From NCBI RefSeq assembly GCF_017303295.1, contig NZ_JAFKOK010000023.1, forward strand, positions 1-46,701: 46,701 nt of DNA. The letters are read 5' to 3'. Below the pieces are notes generated by a model. That model was not told the DNA's origin and did not search any database. It saw only the letters and a program-made list of their open reading frames with translations. The translations under genes were made by a program, and so were the position numbers. Each line of letters begins with the position of its first letter. Position 1 is the first letter of the stretch. Positions 1-9,537 of this stretch are shown here, one piece after another. The stretch comes from Rhodobacter sp. NTK016B. Its GTDB lineage: Bacteria; Pseudomonadota; Alphaproteobacteria; Rhodobacterales; Rhodobacteraceae.

Positions 1-72
1 CTTCAGAGCCAGACAGTTTCAATGTCGATCCGATCCACCAGTTGCCGGGACTGAATACCCAGGACATTTGGG

Positions 73-119
73 GATTAAAGATGCGTGGTTAACGAAGCGC
101 TAACGCCCTATCTTTAATC
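73..119. repeat. Inverted repeat holding a CtrA-like site
   Basis: Ten-base arms GATTAAAGAT (73-82) and ATCTTTAATC (110-119) are exact reverse complements around a 27-base centre. The centre holds TTAA-N7-CTAAC at 89-104, one mismatch from the alphaproteobacterial CtrA consensus TTAA-N7-TTAAC. It may be an operator or a hairpin belonging to a gene left of the window. Function is inferred only. Confidence 0.35.
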
Positions 120-157
120 TATAAATATCCTCGGGGGTGAATTTTCCGACAGGCAAA

Positions 158-178
158 GAGGGGGCAGACAGCCCCCTC
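158..178 (-). terminator. Hairpin downstream of the LLM oxidoreductase gene
   Basis: GAGGGGGC (158-165) and GCCCCCTC (171-178) form a perfect 8-bp stem with a 5-base loop. On the minus strand it lies 30 bases past the stop at 208 and is followed by a short TTT. This fits a weak intrinsic terminator for the leftward gene. Confidence 0.5.
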
Positions 179-207
179 CCTGCGGTCGATGCGGGCGCGG
201 CGCGGGC

Positions 208-1236
208 TCAGCTTGCCAGCATGTCCTTTACCATCGGAATGACCTCTTCGCCGTAAAGCTTCAGGCCTTCCATGTTCTGCTCGTGCGGCACGGGGCCGGT
301 GGTGTATTTCAGATCGAAGCGCTGCACGCCCAGCCCCTTGACCGCGCGGGCGATCTTGCGGGCGACGGTTTCGGGCGAACCCACGACCAGCGCCCCATGC
401 GCGACTTCGGCGAGGTACTTGTCCTTGCTCATCGGGCCCCAGCCGCGTTCGCGGCCGATGCGGCCGAAATTGGCGGCGTAATGCGGCCAGAGGCGTTCGC
501 GCGCTTCCTCGTCGGTTTTCGCCACGAGGCCCGGCGAATGGATGCCGATCGGGCGGGCGGTCATGCCCAGCTGGTCGACCGCGCGGTGGTAGAGATCGAC
601 ATAGGGTTTGAAGCGCAGCGGGTCGCCGCCGATGATCGCGAGCATCAGCTGCAGGTCGTGGCGCACGACGCGGACGACCGAATCCGGGCTTCCGCCCACG
701 CCCACCCACGTGGTCATCGGCTGGCCCAGCGGCGGGTAGACCTTGGCCTTGTGCAGCGGCGCGCGGGTCTGGCCCTGCCAGGTGACCTCGTCCTCGCGCA
801 GGAGGCGGGCGAAGATGTCGAGCTTTTCTTCGAACAGCTCGTTATAAAGGTTCATGTCAAAGCCGAAGAGCGGGTAGCCTTCGGTAAAGGACCCGCGCCC
901 GAGGATCGGCTCGGCCCGGCCATTCGAGACCGCGTTGAGGGTCGAGAAGCGCTGGAACACACGCACCGGATCGTCGGTCGACAGGATCGTCACCGCTGTG
1001 CCCAGCTTGATGCGCTTGGTACGCCCGGCAATGGTGCCGAGCACGATTTCGGGGGCCGAGATGGCAAAATCGTCGCGGTGGTGTTCGCCCAGACCGATGA
1101 AATCGATGCCGAGTTCATCGGCATAGGTCGCTTCTTCGACCACGTCGCGCAGAACCTGGTCCATGGGTTTGAGCTGGCCGTCGGCGCCCATGCTGATATC
1201 GCCGAAAGTGTCGAGGCCGAGGGAAATCTCGCTCAT
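208..1236 (-). CDS. LLM class flavin-dependent oxidoreductase
   Basis: A 342-residue luciferase-like monooxygenase. The N-terminus runs ISLGLDTFGDIS, then a GLGEHHRDDFA segment near residue 50 and GTAVTILSTDDPVRVFQ near 80, all typical of the bacterial-luciferase TIM barrel that uses reduced FMN or F420. The later VGVGGSPDSVVR stretch is also characteristic. The length matches the family's 330-350 residues. An AGGAGA ribosome site sits just upstream of the ATG. The gene diverges from the SDR gene across about 154 bases and ends before a hairpin. The substrate cannot be read from the sequence; relatives act on alkanes, sulfonates or aldehydes. Confidence 0.85.
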   Translation of the reverse strand: MSEISLGLDTFGDISMGADGQLKPMDQVLRDVVEEATYADELGIDFIGLGEHHRDDFAISAPEIVLGTIAGRTKRIKLGTAVTILSTDDPVRVFQRFSTLNAVSNGRAEPILGRGSFTEGYPLFGFDMNLYNELFEEKLDIFARLLREDEVTWQGQTRAPLHKAKVYPPLGQPMTTWVGVGGSPDSVVRVVRHDLQLMLAIIGGDPLRFKPYVDLYHRAVDQLGMTARPIGIHSPGLVAKTDEEARERLWPHYAANFGRIGRERGWGPMSKDKYLAEVAHGALVVGSPETVARKIARAVKGLGVQRFDLKYTTGPVPHEQNMEGLKLYGEEVIPMVKDMLAS

Positions 1237-1390
1237 GATCGTCTCCTGTTTAAGCGAGAGATAAGGGTTCCGGTCGCGCGGTCAAAGGCGCGTGCGCGCA
1301 AGGGGGATGTGCAGGGATGCACCGGCGGACGTGAATTTCGCTTGCCCTGTGCGGTTCTCGCCGCCAGTTTTCAGGCAGGGAGGACGGATC

Positions 1391-2131
1391 ATGCGACTGG
1401 CAGGAAAGACGGCAATCGTGACCGGAGCGGCGTCGGGGTTCGGGGCCGGGATCGCGCGGCGTTTTGCCGAGGAAGGTGCGCGGGTGATGGTGGCGGATAT
1501 CAACGGCGCAGGGGCCGGGGCCATTGCCGCCGAGATCGGGGGCTTGGCGCATCAGGTCGATGTCGCGCAGGATGAGAGCGTCGCAGAGATGGTCTCGGCG
1601 GCACGGGTGGCTTTCGGGCGGATCGACATTCTGGTCAACAACGCGGGCGTCACGCACAAGCCCGCCGCGCTGGAGGATGTGACCGAGGCCGAGTTCGACC
1701 GCGTGCTGGGGGTGAACGCGAAATCGGTCTATCTGACCGCGCGCCACATCGTGCCGCTGATGAAAGAGCAGGGCTCGGGGGCCATTCTGAACATCGCCTC
1801 GACCGCCGGGGTCAGCCCGCGGCCCCGGCTGAACTGGTACAATGCGTCGAAGGGCTGGATGATCACCGCGACCAAGGCGATGGCCGTCGAACTGGCGCCG
1901 TTCGGGGTGCGGGTGAACGCCCTGAACCCCGTCGCGGGCGAAACGCCGCTGCTGCCGTCCTTTCTGGGTGAGGACACGCCCGAACAGCGCGCGAAATTCC
2001 TGTCGACGATCCCGATGGGGCGGTTTTCCACCCCCACCGATCTGGCCAATGCCGCGCTGTTCCTGTGTTCGGACGAGGCCGCGCTGATCACCGGCGTGGG
2101 GCTTGAGGTCGATGGCGGGCGCTGTATCTAG
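1391..2131 (+). CDS. SDR family oxidoreductase
   Basis: A 246-residue short-chain dehydrogenase/reductase of classical type. It has the TGAASGFGAG cofactor loop (residues 11-20), the NNAGV motif (83-87), catalytic Ser137 in NIASTAG, and the YNASK motif with Tyr150 and Lys154. The VDGG ending is typical of FabG-like and glucose-dehydrogenase-like members. NADINGA after strand two suggests an Asp that favours NAD(H), which is inference. The ATG was chosen because GGAGG lies 7 bases upstream (1379-1383) and the Rossmann fold begins at once. The gene converges on panE with a 4-base overlap of the 3' ends. The substrate is unknown. Confidence 0.85.
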   Translation: MRLAGKTAIVTGAASGFGAGIARRFAEEGARVMVADINGAGAGAIAAEIGGLAHQVDVAQDESVAEMVSAARVAFGRIDILVNNAGVTHKPAALEDVTEAEFDRVLGVNAKSVYLTARHIVPLMKEQGSGAILNIASTAGVSPRPRLNWYNASKGWMITATKAMAVELAPFGVRVNALNPVAGETPLLPSFLGEDTPEQRAKFLSTIPMGRFSTPTDLANAALFLCSDEAALITGVGLEVDGGRCI

Positions 2132-3015
2132 CGCGGCTCGATCAGCCCCACCATCATCGCCAGCGCCCGGTTGAGCGGCGTGTCGATCCCCAGAGCCGCG
2201 CCCCGGCGCGCGATTTCGCCGTTGAGCATGGCGATTTCCGTGGGCTTGCCCGCGATCACGTCCTGCGCGGTTGACGAGAGCTGCCCGGCCATCGAGCGGG
2301 TGATGCCCATGACCTGGTTGAGCATGTCGTCGGGCAGGGCGATACCGCTGGCCTGCGCCACCGCGCGGCATTCCGCAACAAGGGTGGCGAAGGTCGCTTC
2401 GGCCTCGGGGCGCCGGGCGATCACGCCGTAGGGCTGGCGCGTCAGGGCCGAGATCGCGTTGACCGCGCAATTGAGCGTCAGCTTGGTCCAGAGCGCAGTT
2501 TCGGCCTGATCCGAGACCTCGGTCGGGATCTTCGCGGCGCTGAGCCGTGTCGCGGCGGCATCCGTGCCGGGGCCTTCGCCCAGCACCAGCTCGCCACGAC
2601 CCTTGTGCTGGACATGGCCCGGACCGGCCATGCCGACAGCAACATAGACCACGGCGGGGATTACCTTGCGGTCCAGCTCGGCGCTCAGCAGGTCCGCATT
2701 GCCGATGCCGTTCTGCAGGCTGAGCACGGTGGCATCGGCGGAAAGATGCGGTTTCATCGCCTGCGCCGCCGCCTGCGTGTCAGGGGATTTCACGCAGACC
2801 AGCACCAGATCGGCCCCCGCGATGGCGGCGGGATCAGTGCTCGCACGGACCGCGACCTGCTCGATCCGGCCATCCTTTTCCAGCTGCAGGCCGCGAAAGC
2901 TCATCGCGTCCACAAGCGTCTGGCGCCCGATCAGGACGACATCCTCGCCCGCCTGCGCCAGCAGCGCACCGAAATAGCAGCCCACGGCGCCCGCGCCGAA
3001 AACGGCAATGGTCAT
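2128..3015 (-). CDS. panE: 2-dehydropantoate 2-reductase (ketopantoate reductase)
   Basis: A 295-residue cytosolic NADPH-dependent enzyme of the ApbA/PanE family, which reduces ketopantoate to pantoate for coenzyme A synthesis. The N-terminus [15 protein letters not shown] carries the GxGxxG dinucleotide motif at residues 7-12. [10 protein letters not shown] (about residue 93) has the conserved Lys, and [14 protein letters not shown] the helical-domain Asn. Its ATG overlaps the gcvP stop (ATGA), so it is the last, translationally coupled gene of the gcv operon. Paralogues of this family often reduce other 2-oxoacids. With gcvP next door, the true substrate could differ from ketopantoate. Confidence 0.8.
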   Translation of the reverse strand: MTIAVFGAGAVGCYFGALLAQAGEDVVLIGRQTLVDAMSFRGLQLEKDGRIEQVAVRASTDPAAIAGADLVLVCVKSPDTQAAAQAMKPHLSADATVLSLQNGIGNADLLSAELDRKVIPAVVYVAVGMAGPGHVQHKGRGELVLGEGPGTDAAATRLSAAKIPTEVSDQAETALWTKLTLNCAVNAISALTRQPYGVIARRPEAEATFATLVAECRAVAQASGIALPDDMLNQVMGITRSMAGQLSSTAQDVIAGKPTEIAMLNGEIARRGAALGIDTPLNRALAMMVGLIEPR

Positions 3016-5852
3016 TCGGCGGCCTCCTGATAATCGGAGAGCGGCGGGCAGACGCAGAACAGGTTGCGGTCGCCGTAGACGTTATCGACGCGGCCCACCG
3101 GCGGCCAGTATTTGTCGACGCGGAAGCTGCCCGGCGGGAAGCACCCCTGTTCGCGCGAATAGGCGCGGTCCCAGTCGGCGACGAGGTCTTCGACCGTGTG
3201 GGGCGCGTGCCTGAGAGGGCTGTCCTCGGCCGTGATCTCGCCGGCCTCGACGGCCTTGATCTCGTCACGGATCGCAAGCAGGGCGTTCACGAAGCGGTCG
3301 ATCTCGGCCTTGGTTTCGGATTCCGTCGGTTCGACCATCAGCGTGCCCGCCACCGGCCAGCTCATCGTGGGCGCGTGGAAACCGTTGTCGATCAGGCGCT
3401 TGGCGATGTCCTCGACCGTGACGCCTGCTTCGGCGAAGGGGCGGGTGTCGAGGATGCATTCATGCGCCACGCGGCCCTTGTTGCCCATGAACAGCACGTT
3501 ATAGGCGCCGTGCAGCCGGGCGGCGATGTAATTGGCGTTCAGGATCGCCACGCGCGTCGCCTGCGTCAGGCCCGGCCCGCCCATCATCAGGCAATAGGCC
3601 CATGAGATCAGCAGAATGGACGCGCTGCCATAAGGGGCTGCGGAAACCGGGCCCTCGGCACCTCCGGTTTCGGGGTGGCCGGGCAGATGCGGGGCCAGAT
3701 GCGCCTTCACGCCGATCGGGCCCATGCCGGGACCGCCGCCGCCATGGGGAATGGCGAAGGTCTTGTGCAGGTTCAGGTGGCTGACATCGCCGCCGATCTC
3801 ACCCGGTTTCACAAGGCCCACCATGGCGTTCATGTTGGCGCCGTCGATATAGACCTGCCCGCCATGGTCATGGGTGATCTTGCAGACCTCGCGCACGGTT
3901 TCCTCGAACACGCCGTGGGTCGAGGGATAGGTGATCATGCAGGCGGCCAGCCGGTCCCCGGCGGCCGCCGCCTTGTCTCGGAAATCCTCGGTGTCGATAT
4001 CGCCGTTGGGGGCGGATTTGACCACCACCACCTGCATTCCCGCCATCTGGGCCGAAGCCGGGTTCGTGCCATGCGCCGACATCGGGATCAGGCAGATGTC
4101 GCGCTCGGGCTGGCCATTGGCGCGGTGATAGGCCTGTATCGTCAGCAGACCCGCATATTCCCCCTGCGCGCCGGAATTGGGCTGCATGGACATCGCATCA
4201 TAGCCGGTGATCTCACACAACTTGGCGCTGAGATCCTCGATCACCTCGGCATAGCCCGCCGCCTGATCGGGCGGGCAGAACGGGTGCAGGGCTGCGAAAT
4301 CGGGCCAGCTGATCGGCATCATCTCGGCTGCGGCGTTCAGCTTCATCGTGCACGACCCCAGCGGGATCATCGCCCGGTCCAGCGCAAGATCGCGGTCCGA
4401 CAGACGGCGCATGTAGCGCATCATCTCGCTTTCAGCGCGGTTCATATGGAAGATCGGGTGGGTAAGATAATCGCTCTCGCGCGCCATCGCGGCAGGAAAG
4501 CCCAGCTTGGCGCGGTGCGGCGGCACGCCGTCGATGCCGAAGGCCTTCAGCACGCGGTAAAGGACGTTTTCATCCGTGGTCTCATCCAGCGCGATACCGA
4601 CATGGCGGGTGCCGATCTTGCGGAAGTTGAGCCCCTCTTGACGCGCGGCCGCAAGGATCCCGGCCTGACCTACGCCGACCTCGACGGTGATCGTGTCGAA
4701 GAAGGCCTCGGGCTCGACCTCGGCGCCGGCGGCTTTCAGCGCGCGGGCCAGCCGTTCGGTCATGAAATGCACCCGCTCGGCGATGGCGCGCAGGCCAGTG
4801 GGGCCGTGGAAGACCGCGTACATCGACGCCATGACCGCCAGCAGCGCCTGCGCGGTGCAGACGTTCGAGGTGGCCTTCTCGCGCCGGATATGCTGTTCGC
4901 GGGTTTGCAGGGCCAGACGGTAGGCCTTGTTGCCCCGCGCATCGACCGACACGCCGACCAGACGCCCGGGCATCTGCCGCTTATGGGCGTCCGCGCAGGA
5001 CAGGAACGCGGCATGGGGCCCGCCATAGCCCAGCGGCACGCCAAAGCGTTGGGCAGAACCGACGGCGATATCGGCCCCCATCGCGCCGGGCTCCTTGATC
5101 ATGCACAAGGCCAGCAGGTCGGTGGCGACGATGGCGATGGCCTTGTGGGCGTGCAGCGCGGCGATGTCATCGGTGAAATCGCGCACATGGCCATAGGTGC
5201 CGGGATACTGGAACAGCGCACCGAAGACGACGGCAGGTTCGAGCGTTTCAGGCTCGCCCACGATGACCGAGATGCCCAGCGGCGCCGCGCGGGTCTTGAT
5301 GACGGCGACGGTCTGCGGGTGGCAATTGGCATCGACGAAAAAGCCCTTGGCCTTCGACTTGGCGACCCGCTGGGCCATGACCATCGCTTCGGCTGCCGCC
5401 GTTGCTTCGTCTAGAAGCGAGGCATTGGCGACGGGCAGGCCGGTCAGGTCGGCGACCATGGTCTGGAAATTCAGCAGCGCCTCCAGACGGCCCTGCGCGA
5501 TTTCCGGCTGGTAGGGGGTATAGGCGGTGTACCATGCGGGGTTCTCAAGGATATTCCGCTGGATCGCCGGGGGCGTGATGGTGCCGTAATAGCCCTGCCC
5601 GATGAGCGAGGTCAGAACCGTGTTCTTCGCCCCCACCGCGCGCATCCGCGCCAGCAGCCCACCTTCGGACAACGGCGCCCAGTCCAGCGGCTTGTCCTGC
5701 CGGATCGAGGGCGGGATCGTCTCGTCGATCAGCGCGTCGAGGCTCGGCGCGCCGACGGCTTTGAGCATCGCGTCCATCTCGGCGGGCGAAGGGCCGATAT
5801 GGCGGCGATTGGCGAAATCATACGGATCGTAGGCGGATTCGGTGAAGCTCAT
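3012..5852 (-). CDS. gcvP: Glycine dehydrogenase (decarboxylating), P protein
   Basis: The 946-residue PLP-dependent P protein of the glycine cleavage system decarboxylates glycine and passes the aminomethyl group to the lipoyl arm of GcvH. It is the fused single-chain form: both the N-terminal half ([18 protein letters not shown]) and the C-terminal half are present. The PLP lysine lies in [17 protein letters not shown] near residue 697, and the glycine-rich loop follows it. The ATG at 5852 ([13 protein letters not shown]) is preferred over the in-frame GTG 12 bases upstream because it matches family N-termini. It is fourth in the gcvT-gcvH-VOC-gcvP-panE operon. Confidence 0.96.
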   Translation of the reverse strand: MSFTESAYDPYDFANRRHIGPSPAEMDAMLKAVGAPSLDALIDETIPPSIRQDKPLDWAPLSEGGLLARMRAVGAKNTVLTSLIGQGYYGTITPPAIQRNILENPAWYTAYTPYQPEIAQGRLEALLNFQTMVADLTGLPVANASLLDEATAAAEAMVMAQRVAKSKAKGFFVDANCHPQTVAVIKTRAAPLGISVIVGEPETLEPAVVFGALFQYPGTYGHVRDFTDDIAALHAHKAIAIVATDLLALCMIKEPGAMGADIAVGSAQRFGVPLGYGGPHAAFLSCADAHKRQMPGRLVGVSVDARGNKAYRLALQTREQHIRREKATSNVCTAQALLAVMASMYAVFHGPTGLRAIAERVHFMTERLARALKAAGAEVEPEAFFDTITVEVGVGQAGILAAARQEGLNFRKIGTRHVGIALDETTDENVLYRVLKAFGIDGVPPHRAKLGFPAAMARESDYLTHPIFHMNRAESEMMRYMRRLSDRDLALDRAMIPLGSCTMKLNAAAEMMPISWPDFAALHPFCPPDQAAGYAEVIEDLSAKLCEITGYDAMSMQPNSGAQGEYAGLLTIQAYHRANGQPERDICLIPMSAHGTNPASAQMAGMQVVVVKSAPNGDIDTEDFRDKAAAAGDRLAACMITYPSTHGVFEETVREVCKITHDHGGQVYIDGANMNAMVGLVKPGEIGGDVSHLNLHKTFAIPHGGGGPGMGPIGVKAHLAPHLPGHPETGGAEGPVSAAPYGSASILLISWAYCLMMGGPGLTQATRVAILNANYIAARLHGAYNVLFMGNKGRVAHECILDTRPFAEAGVTVEDIAKRLIDNGFHAPTMSWPVAGTLMVEPTESETKAEIDRFVNALLAIRDEIKAVEAGEITAEDSPLRHAPHTVEDLVADWDRAYSREQGCFPPGSFRVDKYWPPVGRVDNVYGDRNLFCVCPPLSDYQEAAE

Positions 5853-5961
5853 GGCGGGTCTCACTGTGCTTGCGCAAGGCGGGCGAGGTCGGCAGGCGAC
5901 GAGGCCAGCGCGCGCTCAGGGTTGTCTGGGAGGACGCCGGACGGGGCCGGGCGGAACGGCG

Positions 5962-6312
5962 TCACTCATGGGTCACCACGTTGACCAGATTGCCCTCGGG
6001 GTCGCGCAGGTAGAAGCGCCGCACGCCCCAGGGTTCGGTGATCGGGCCGTAAACCGGCTGCCGGCCCATGGTCTTCAGCCGCTCCAACGTCGCGTCGAGA
6101 TCGTCGACGCCGATGGAGATGGCCGGCAGATCGGTCCCCGAGCCGCCTTCGGCCGCAAGTTGCAGCCGCGTGCCGGTCACGCCGGGGATGCCGAGAAAGG
6201 CGATCCAGCCCATGTCGAAATCGACCTTCAGGTCGAAGACCGCCTCGTAGAAGCGCGCCAGCGCCAGCGGATCGCGAGCGGCTAGGTTGGGGGCAAGGCT
6301 GGTGACGGCCAT
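5962..6312 (-). CDS. VOC (glyoxalase-like) family protein
   Basis: A 116-residue vicinal-oxygen-chelate protein with one glyoxalase/bleomycin-resistance module. It shows ARDPLALARFYEAVFDLKVDFD at the start, an I-x-V-DDLDATLERLK helix in the middle, and the ending YGPITEPWGVRRFYLRDPEGNLVNVV that is diagnostic of the fold. It sits inside the gcv operon between gcvH and gcvP, 18 bases after gcvH and about 110 bases before gcvP. It should therefore be under the same glycine riboswitch. The reaction is unknown; a role in glyoxylate, methylglyoxal or folate-adduct handling is speculation. Confidence 0.8.
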   Translation of the reverse strand: MAVTSLAPNLAARDPLALARFYEAVFDLKVDFDMGWIAFLGIPGVTGTRLQLAAEGGSGTDLPAISIGVDDLDATLERLKTMGRQPVYGPITEPWGVRRFYLRDPEGNLVNVVTHE

Positions 6313-6330
6313 GGCGTTTCCGATCCGGGC

Positions 6331-6690
6331 TTAGCCGATGAAGTCCTTGTAGGCGTCCTCGTCCATGTAGCTGTCGAGTTCGGCCATATCCGCGATCTTC
6401 ATCTTGAAGAACCACGCGTCGCCGGTCGGGTCTTCGTTGACCAGCGCGGGGTTGTCGATCAGCGCCTCGTTCGTCTCGACGATCTCGCCATCGAGCGGCG
6501 CAAGGATGTCCGAGGCGGCCTTGACCGACTCGATCACGCAGATCTCGTCGCCCTTGGCGACCTGCGTTTCCAGTTCGGGCAGTTCGACGAAGACGACATC
6601 GCCCAGTTGCTCGGCCGCGTGTTCGGTGATGCCGACGACGACCAGATCGCCTTCGACGCGGAGCCATTCGTGTTCTTCGGTGTATTTCAT
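6331..6690 (-). CDS. gcvH: Glycine cleavage system H protein
   Basis: A 119-residue lipoyl carrier that shuttles the aminomethyl group between the P, T and L proteins. The N-terminus [13 protein letters not shown] and the lipoylation motif ESVKAASD (Lys57) are both intact. The length is slightly below the usual 125-130. It lies 10 bases after gcvT in the riboswitch-controlled operon. The L protein (lpd) is not encoded in the window and must come from elsewhere, as is usual. Confidence 0.97.
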   Translation of the reverse strand: MKYTEEHEWLRVEGDLVVVGITEHAAEQLGDVVFVELPELETQVAKGDEICVIESVKAASDILAPLDGEIVETNEALIDNPALVNEDPTGDAWFFKMKIADMAELDSYMDEDAYKDFIG

Positions 6691-6700
6691 CGCGTCAGCC

Positions 6701-7789
6701 TCATTTGCGATAGGTGGAAGGGCGGAAGGGAAGGGACACGACGCGCGCAGGCAGGCGTTTGCCGCGCAGCTCGGCCCAGACGACGGTTTCGGGTTTGGTC
6801 AGATCCACCGGCAGGTATCCCATGGCGATGGGCGCCTGCAGCGAGGGGCCGAAGCCGCCCGAAGTGATGGCGCCAACCGGCTCTGCGCTGTCCTCGGCGG
6901 CGAAAAGCTTGGTCCCCTCGCGCATCGGTGCGCGGCCTTCGGGTCTGAGACCCACGCGCAGGCGGTCGGGGCCGTCGGACAATTCGCGCTGGATACGGTC
7001 GGCGCCGGGAAAGCCCCCTTCGGCGCGGCGGCGTTTCTGGATGGCCCAAGTCAGGCCCGCCTCGACGGGCGAGGTGGTGGTGTCGATGTCATGGCCGTAA
7101 AGGCACAGCCCCGCTTCCAGCCTGAGCGAATCGCGCGCGCCAAGGCCGATCGGCGCGACCTCGTCCATGGCCAGCAGGGCGCGGGCGAAAGCCTCGGCCC
7201 GGGGTTCCGGCAGCGAGATTTCGAACCCGTCCTCGCCGGTATAGCCCGAGCGCGAGATCCAAAGCCCGGTTCCGTCCCAGTCGAGGCTGCGCACATCCAT
7301 GAAGCGCATCTCGGTCACGCCCGGCACCAGCCGCGCAAGGGCTTTTTCCGCCATCGGCCCCTGCAGGGCCAGAAGCGCGCGGTCGGTGATCGGCTCGACC
7401 CCGTCCAGATGGGCGCGCAGATGGGCGATGTCGGCGTCCTTGCACGCGGCATTGACCACCAGAAACAGGTGGTCGCCCCGGTTCGCGACCATCAGATCAT
7501 CAAGGATGCCGCCGCTATCATCGGTGAAAAACGCATAGCGCTGGCGCCCCTCGGCCAGACCGGCGATATCCATGGGCACCAGAGCCTCGAGCGCCTCCGC
7601 CGGGGCGCGCAGGATCACCTGCCCCATATGCGAGACATCGAACAGCCCGGCCTGCGCGCGGGTATGCTGATGCTCGCCCATCACGCCCATCGGGTATTGC
7701 ACCGGCATCTCGTAGCCCGCGAAGGGCACCATGCGGGCGCCCAGTTCGACATGCAGGTCATGAAGACATGTGCGTTGCAGATCGGTCAT
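6701..7789 (-). CDS. gcvT: Aminomethyltransferase (T protein)
   Basis: The 362-residue tetrahydrofolate-dependent T protein releases ammonia from the H-bound intermediate and makes methylenetetrahydrofolate. The GcvT fold begins [21 protein letters not shown], with the conserved [10 protein letters not shown] (near residue 50), [10 protein letters not shown] and the [17 protein letters not shown] segment. The ATG at 7789 has a good GGAAGG ribosome site 5 bases upstream. An in-frame upstream start would run into the riboswitch expression platform. It is the first gene of the gcv operon. Confidence 0.96.
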   Translation of the reverse strand: MTDLQRTCLHDLHVELGARMVPFAGYEMPVQYPMGVMGEHQHTRAQAGLFDVSHMGQVILRAPAEALEALVPMDIAGLAEGRQRYAFFTDDSGGILDDLMVANRGDHLFLVVNAACKDADIAHLRAHLDGVEPITDRALLALQGPMAEKALARLVPGVTEMRFMDVRSLDWDGTGLWISRSGYTGEDGFEISLPEPRAEAFARALLAMDEVAPIGLGARDSLRLEAGLCLYGHDIDTTTSPVEAGLTWAIQKRRRAEGGFPGADRIQRELSDGPDRLRVGLRPEGRAPMREGTKLFAAEDSAEPVGAITSGGFGPSLQAPIAMGYLPVDLTKPETVVWAELRGKRLPARVVSLPFRPSTYRK

Positions 7790-7803
7790 TCCGTCCTTCC
7801 CCT

Positions 7804-7853
7804 CCGGTCGGATGACCGGCACCAGATCGGGCGCTGACCGCGCCCATGGTGCC
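7804..7853 (-). promoter_or_regulatory. Putative riboswitch expression platform hairpins
   Basis: Between aptamer II and gcvT are two overlapping foldbacks. One pairs GGCACC (7818-7823) with GGTGCC (7848-7853) and encloses GGGCGC/GCGCCC (7829-7834/7840-7845). The other pairs CCGGTC (7804-7809) with GACCGG (7814-7819). They share bases 7818-7819, so they may be mutually exclusive. The second lies just 5' of the gcvT ribosome site. No U-tract is seen, which suggests translational control. Confidence 0.45.
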
Positions 7854-8015
7854 CCCTCTGTCCGTGCCCGTCCGGGCGCCTGAGATCGTTATCCCTTCGG
7901 CGGGCGCGTTTGCGCCACTCTCCAGAGTTCCAGTGCGATCACGGTCCTTGGCGCCTGAGAGTTTACCGGGGCGGTTGCTCCTTCGGCACCGGCCCGGGGG
8001 CCGGATTCTCCCGTC
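7851..8015 (-). ncRNA. Tandem glycine riboswitch (gcvT motif, two aptamers)
   Basis: On the minus strand, aptamer I (about 8015-7932) contains GGGAGAA, GTGCCGAAGGAGCAA, CTCTCAGGCGC and AAGGACCG. Aptamer II (about 7930-7851) contains CTGGAGAG, CGCCGAAGGGATAA, TCTCAGGCGCC, GGACGGGCA and ACAGAGGGG. These are the conserved blocks of the gcvT RNA family. The two modules are separated by only a few bases and precede gcvT. Cooperative glycine binding that switches the operon on is established for the class. Confidence 0.92.
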
Positions 8016-8027
8016 ATCACCCCCTGT

Positions 8028-8056
8028 CGATAGCAAGCCGGATGCGCCGCTGGCAA
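8028..8056 (-). promoter_or_regulatory. Candidate promoter of the gcv operon
   Basis: On the minus strand, TTGCCA (8056-8051) and CTATCG (8033-8028) are separated by exactly 17 bases. The predicted start is near 8021, a few bases before aptamer I. Position and spacing support it; the -10 is only partial. Confidence 0.5.
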
Positions 8057-8165
8057 GTCCCATCGCGCGATGCCGGTCGCGGGCCTTGCGCCCCGGGGCC
8101 CGAGCGGGCATCCCTTGGGGGATCCGTCGCGCGACACTCCGTCCCCTGTAACAAAAGGCCGCCCT

Positions 8166-8726
8166 TTGTCCGAACCTTTCTTCTTTGGCTATGGCTCGCT
8201 GGTGAACCGGCAGACGCATATCTACACCCCGGCCTATCGCGCCCGGCTGAGCGGCTGGCGCCGCGCGTGGAAGCACACGCAGGGGCGGGTGACGCCCTTC
8301 CTGACCGGCGTTCGCGACGAAGGATCGACCATCGACGGGCTGGTCGCGCATGTGCCCGGCGGCGACTGGGCGGCGCTTGATCTGCGCGAAGAGGGCTATG
8401 ATCGCCACGCGATCCCCTCGGGGCTGGTGGTCGAGGGCGACGCGCCCGTGGCGGCGCAGGTCTATGCGGTGCCGGTTGTGACGATGGTGGTGCAGGACGA
8501 TCCCGCACCCATCCTGCTCAGCTATCTCGACGTCGTGGTGCAGGGCTATCTGCGCGAATTCGGCGAGGCCGGCGCGCATGAATTCTTTGCCACGACCGAC
8601 GGCTGGGACACGCCGGTTCTGGATGACCGCGCCGCGCCCCGATACCCGCGCGCGCAGGTGCTGACCGGGGCGGAAACCGCCTTCGTCGATGCGCGGATGT
8701 CGGAATACGGTGTGCGGGTGATCTGA
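8166..8726 (+). CDS. Gamma-glutamylcyclotransferase-like protein
   Basis: A 186-residue GGCT/AIG2-fold protein. The signature FFFGYGSLVN lies at residues 4-13 and is followed by the RLSGWRRAWKH strand typical of the fold. Family enzymes form 5-oxoproline from gamma-glutamyl compounds. The start is taken as TTG because the GYGSL strand must be at the very N-terminus, AAAAGG lies 7 bases upstream, and the only upstream in-frame ATG (8070) would add 32 unrelated residues. The gene diverges from the gcv operon. Its stop overlaps the next start (TGATG), so the two are coupled. The substrate is unknown. Confidence 0.75.
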   Translation: MSEPFFFGYGSLVNRQTHIYTPAYRARLSGWRRAWKHTQGRVTPFLTGVRDEGSTIDGLVAHVPGGDWAALDLREEGYDRHAIPSGLVVEGDAPVAAQVYAVPVVTMVVQDDPAPILLSYLDVVVQGYLREFGEAGAHEFFATTDGWDTPVLDDRAAPRYPRAQVLTGAETAFVDARMSEYGVRVI

Positions 8727-9523
8727 TGCGGCTCGTCTGCCTCAACGCCTGGGGCGGCACGCTGCACGACGCCCTGATCCCGTGGCTGCGGGCCGAGACG
8801 GCGGATATCTTCTGCCTGCAAGAGGTCATTCACACGCCCGGGGCCGCGCAGGACTGGCTGGAATACCGCGACGGCGCGCATGTCCTGCCACAGCGCGCGC
8901 GGATGCTCGATGAGCTTCGCGCGGCCCTGCCCGGGCATGGTGCCACCTTCTGCCCGGCGGCAACCGGGGTGCTGTGGGACGGCGATCAGACGGTGCCGTC
9001 GCATTGGGGGCTGGCCAGCTTCACCCGCGACACGGTGCCGGTGGTCGGACAGGTGCAGGGCTTCGTGCACAAGGGCTATTCGGCACAGGGCTTTGGCGAT
9101 CATCCCCGCTCACGCCCGGCGCATGTGTTCCGGGTCTGGGCCGACAGAAGACCCGTCGTCGTCGCGCAGATACACGGGCTGCGCGATCCCTCGGCGGGCA
9201 AGGCCGACACACCAGAGCGCGCGGCGCAGGTCGCGCGGCTGCTCGGCCTGATCGAGGCGCTGCGCGACCCCGGCGACGGGCTTGTCGTCTGTGGCGATTT
9301 CAACGTCGAGCCGGAGAGCGAAACCCTGACACGGCTCAAAGCGCTGGGCCTGCGCGAGTTGGTCACCGAGGGCGGCTATCCCGGCACGCGAACCGCGCGC
9401 TACACGAAGCCCGGTCGCTTCGCGGATTACCTGCTGGTCAGCGACGAGATCCGGGTCCGCCGTTTCGACGTCCTCTACCAGCCCGAAATCAGCGACCATT
9501 GCCCGCTGATCCTGGAATTCTGA
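8726..9523 (+). CDS. Endonuclease/exonuclease/phosphatase family protein
   Basis: A 265-residue EEP-fold (DNase I-like) metal-dependent hydrolase. The first strand RLVCLNAWGG is followed by IFCLQEV, whose Glu is a metal ligand. GDFNVEPES near residue 190 supplies the catalytic Asp/Asn, and SDHCPLIL at the C-terminus the Asp-His pair. No signal peptide is seen, so it is probably cytoplasmic. It overlaps the GGCT-like gene by one base and shares its transcript. Family members cleave DNA, phosphodiesters or sphingolipid headgroups; the target here is unknown. Confidence 0.8.
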   Translation: MRLVCLNAWGGTLHDALIPWLRAETADIFCLQEVIHTPGAAQDWLEYRDGAHVLPQRARMLDELRAALPGHGATFCPAATGVLWDGDQTVPSHWGLASFTRDTVPVVGQVQGFVHKGYSAQGFGDHPRSRPAHVFRVWADRRPVVVAQIHGLRDPSAGKADTPERAAQVARLLGLIEALRDPGDGLVVCGDFNVEPESETLTRLKALGLRELVTEGGYPGTRTARYTKPGRFADYLLVSDEIRVRRFDVLYQPEISDHCPLILEF

Positions 9524-9537
9524 CGCGGTCGTAGCAA

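Noticed and set aside
283-1575. Long rightward open frame
   Set aside because: Lies antisense to a clear LLM oxidoreductase and runs into the SDR gene; Arg/Gly/Ala-rich composition typical of GC-rich antisense frames.
3675-5414. 579-codon rightward open frame
   Set aside because: Fully antisense to gcvP; His/Asp/Gly-rich with no known motif.
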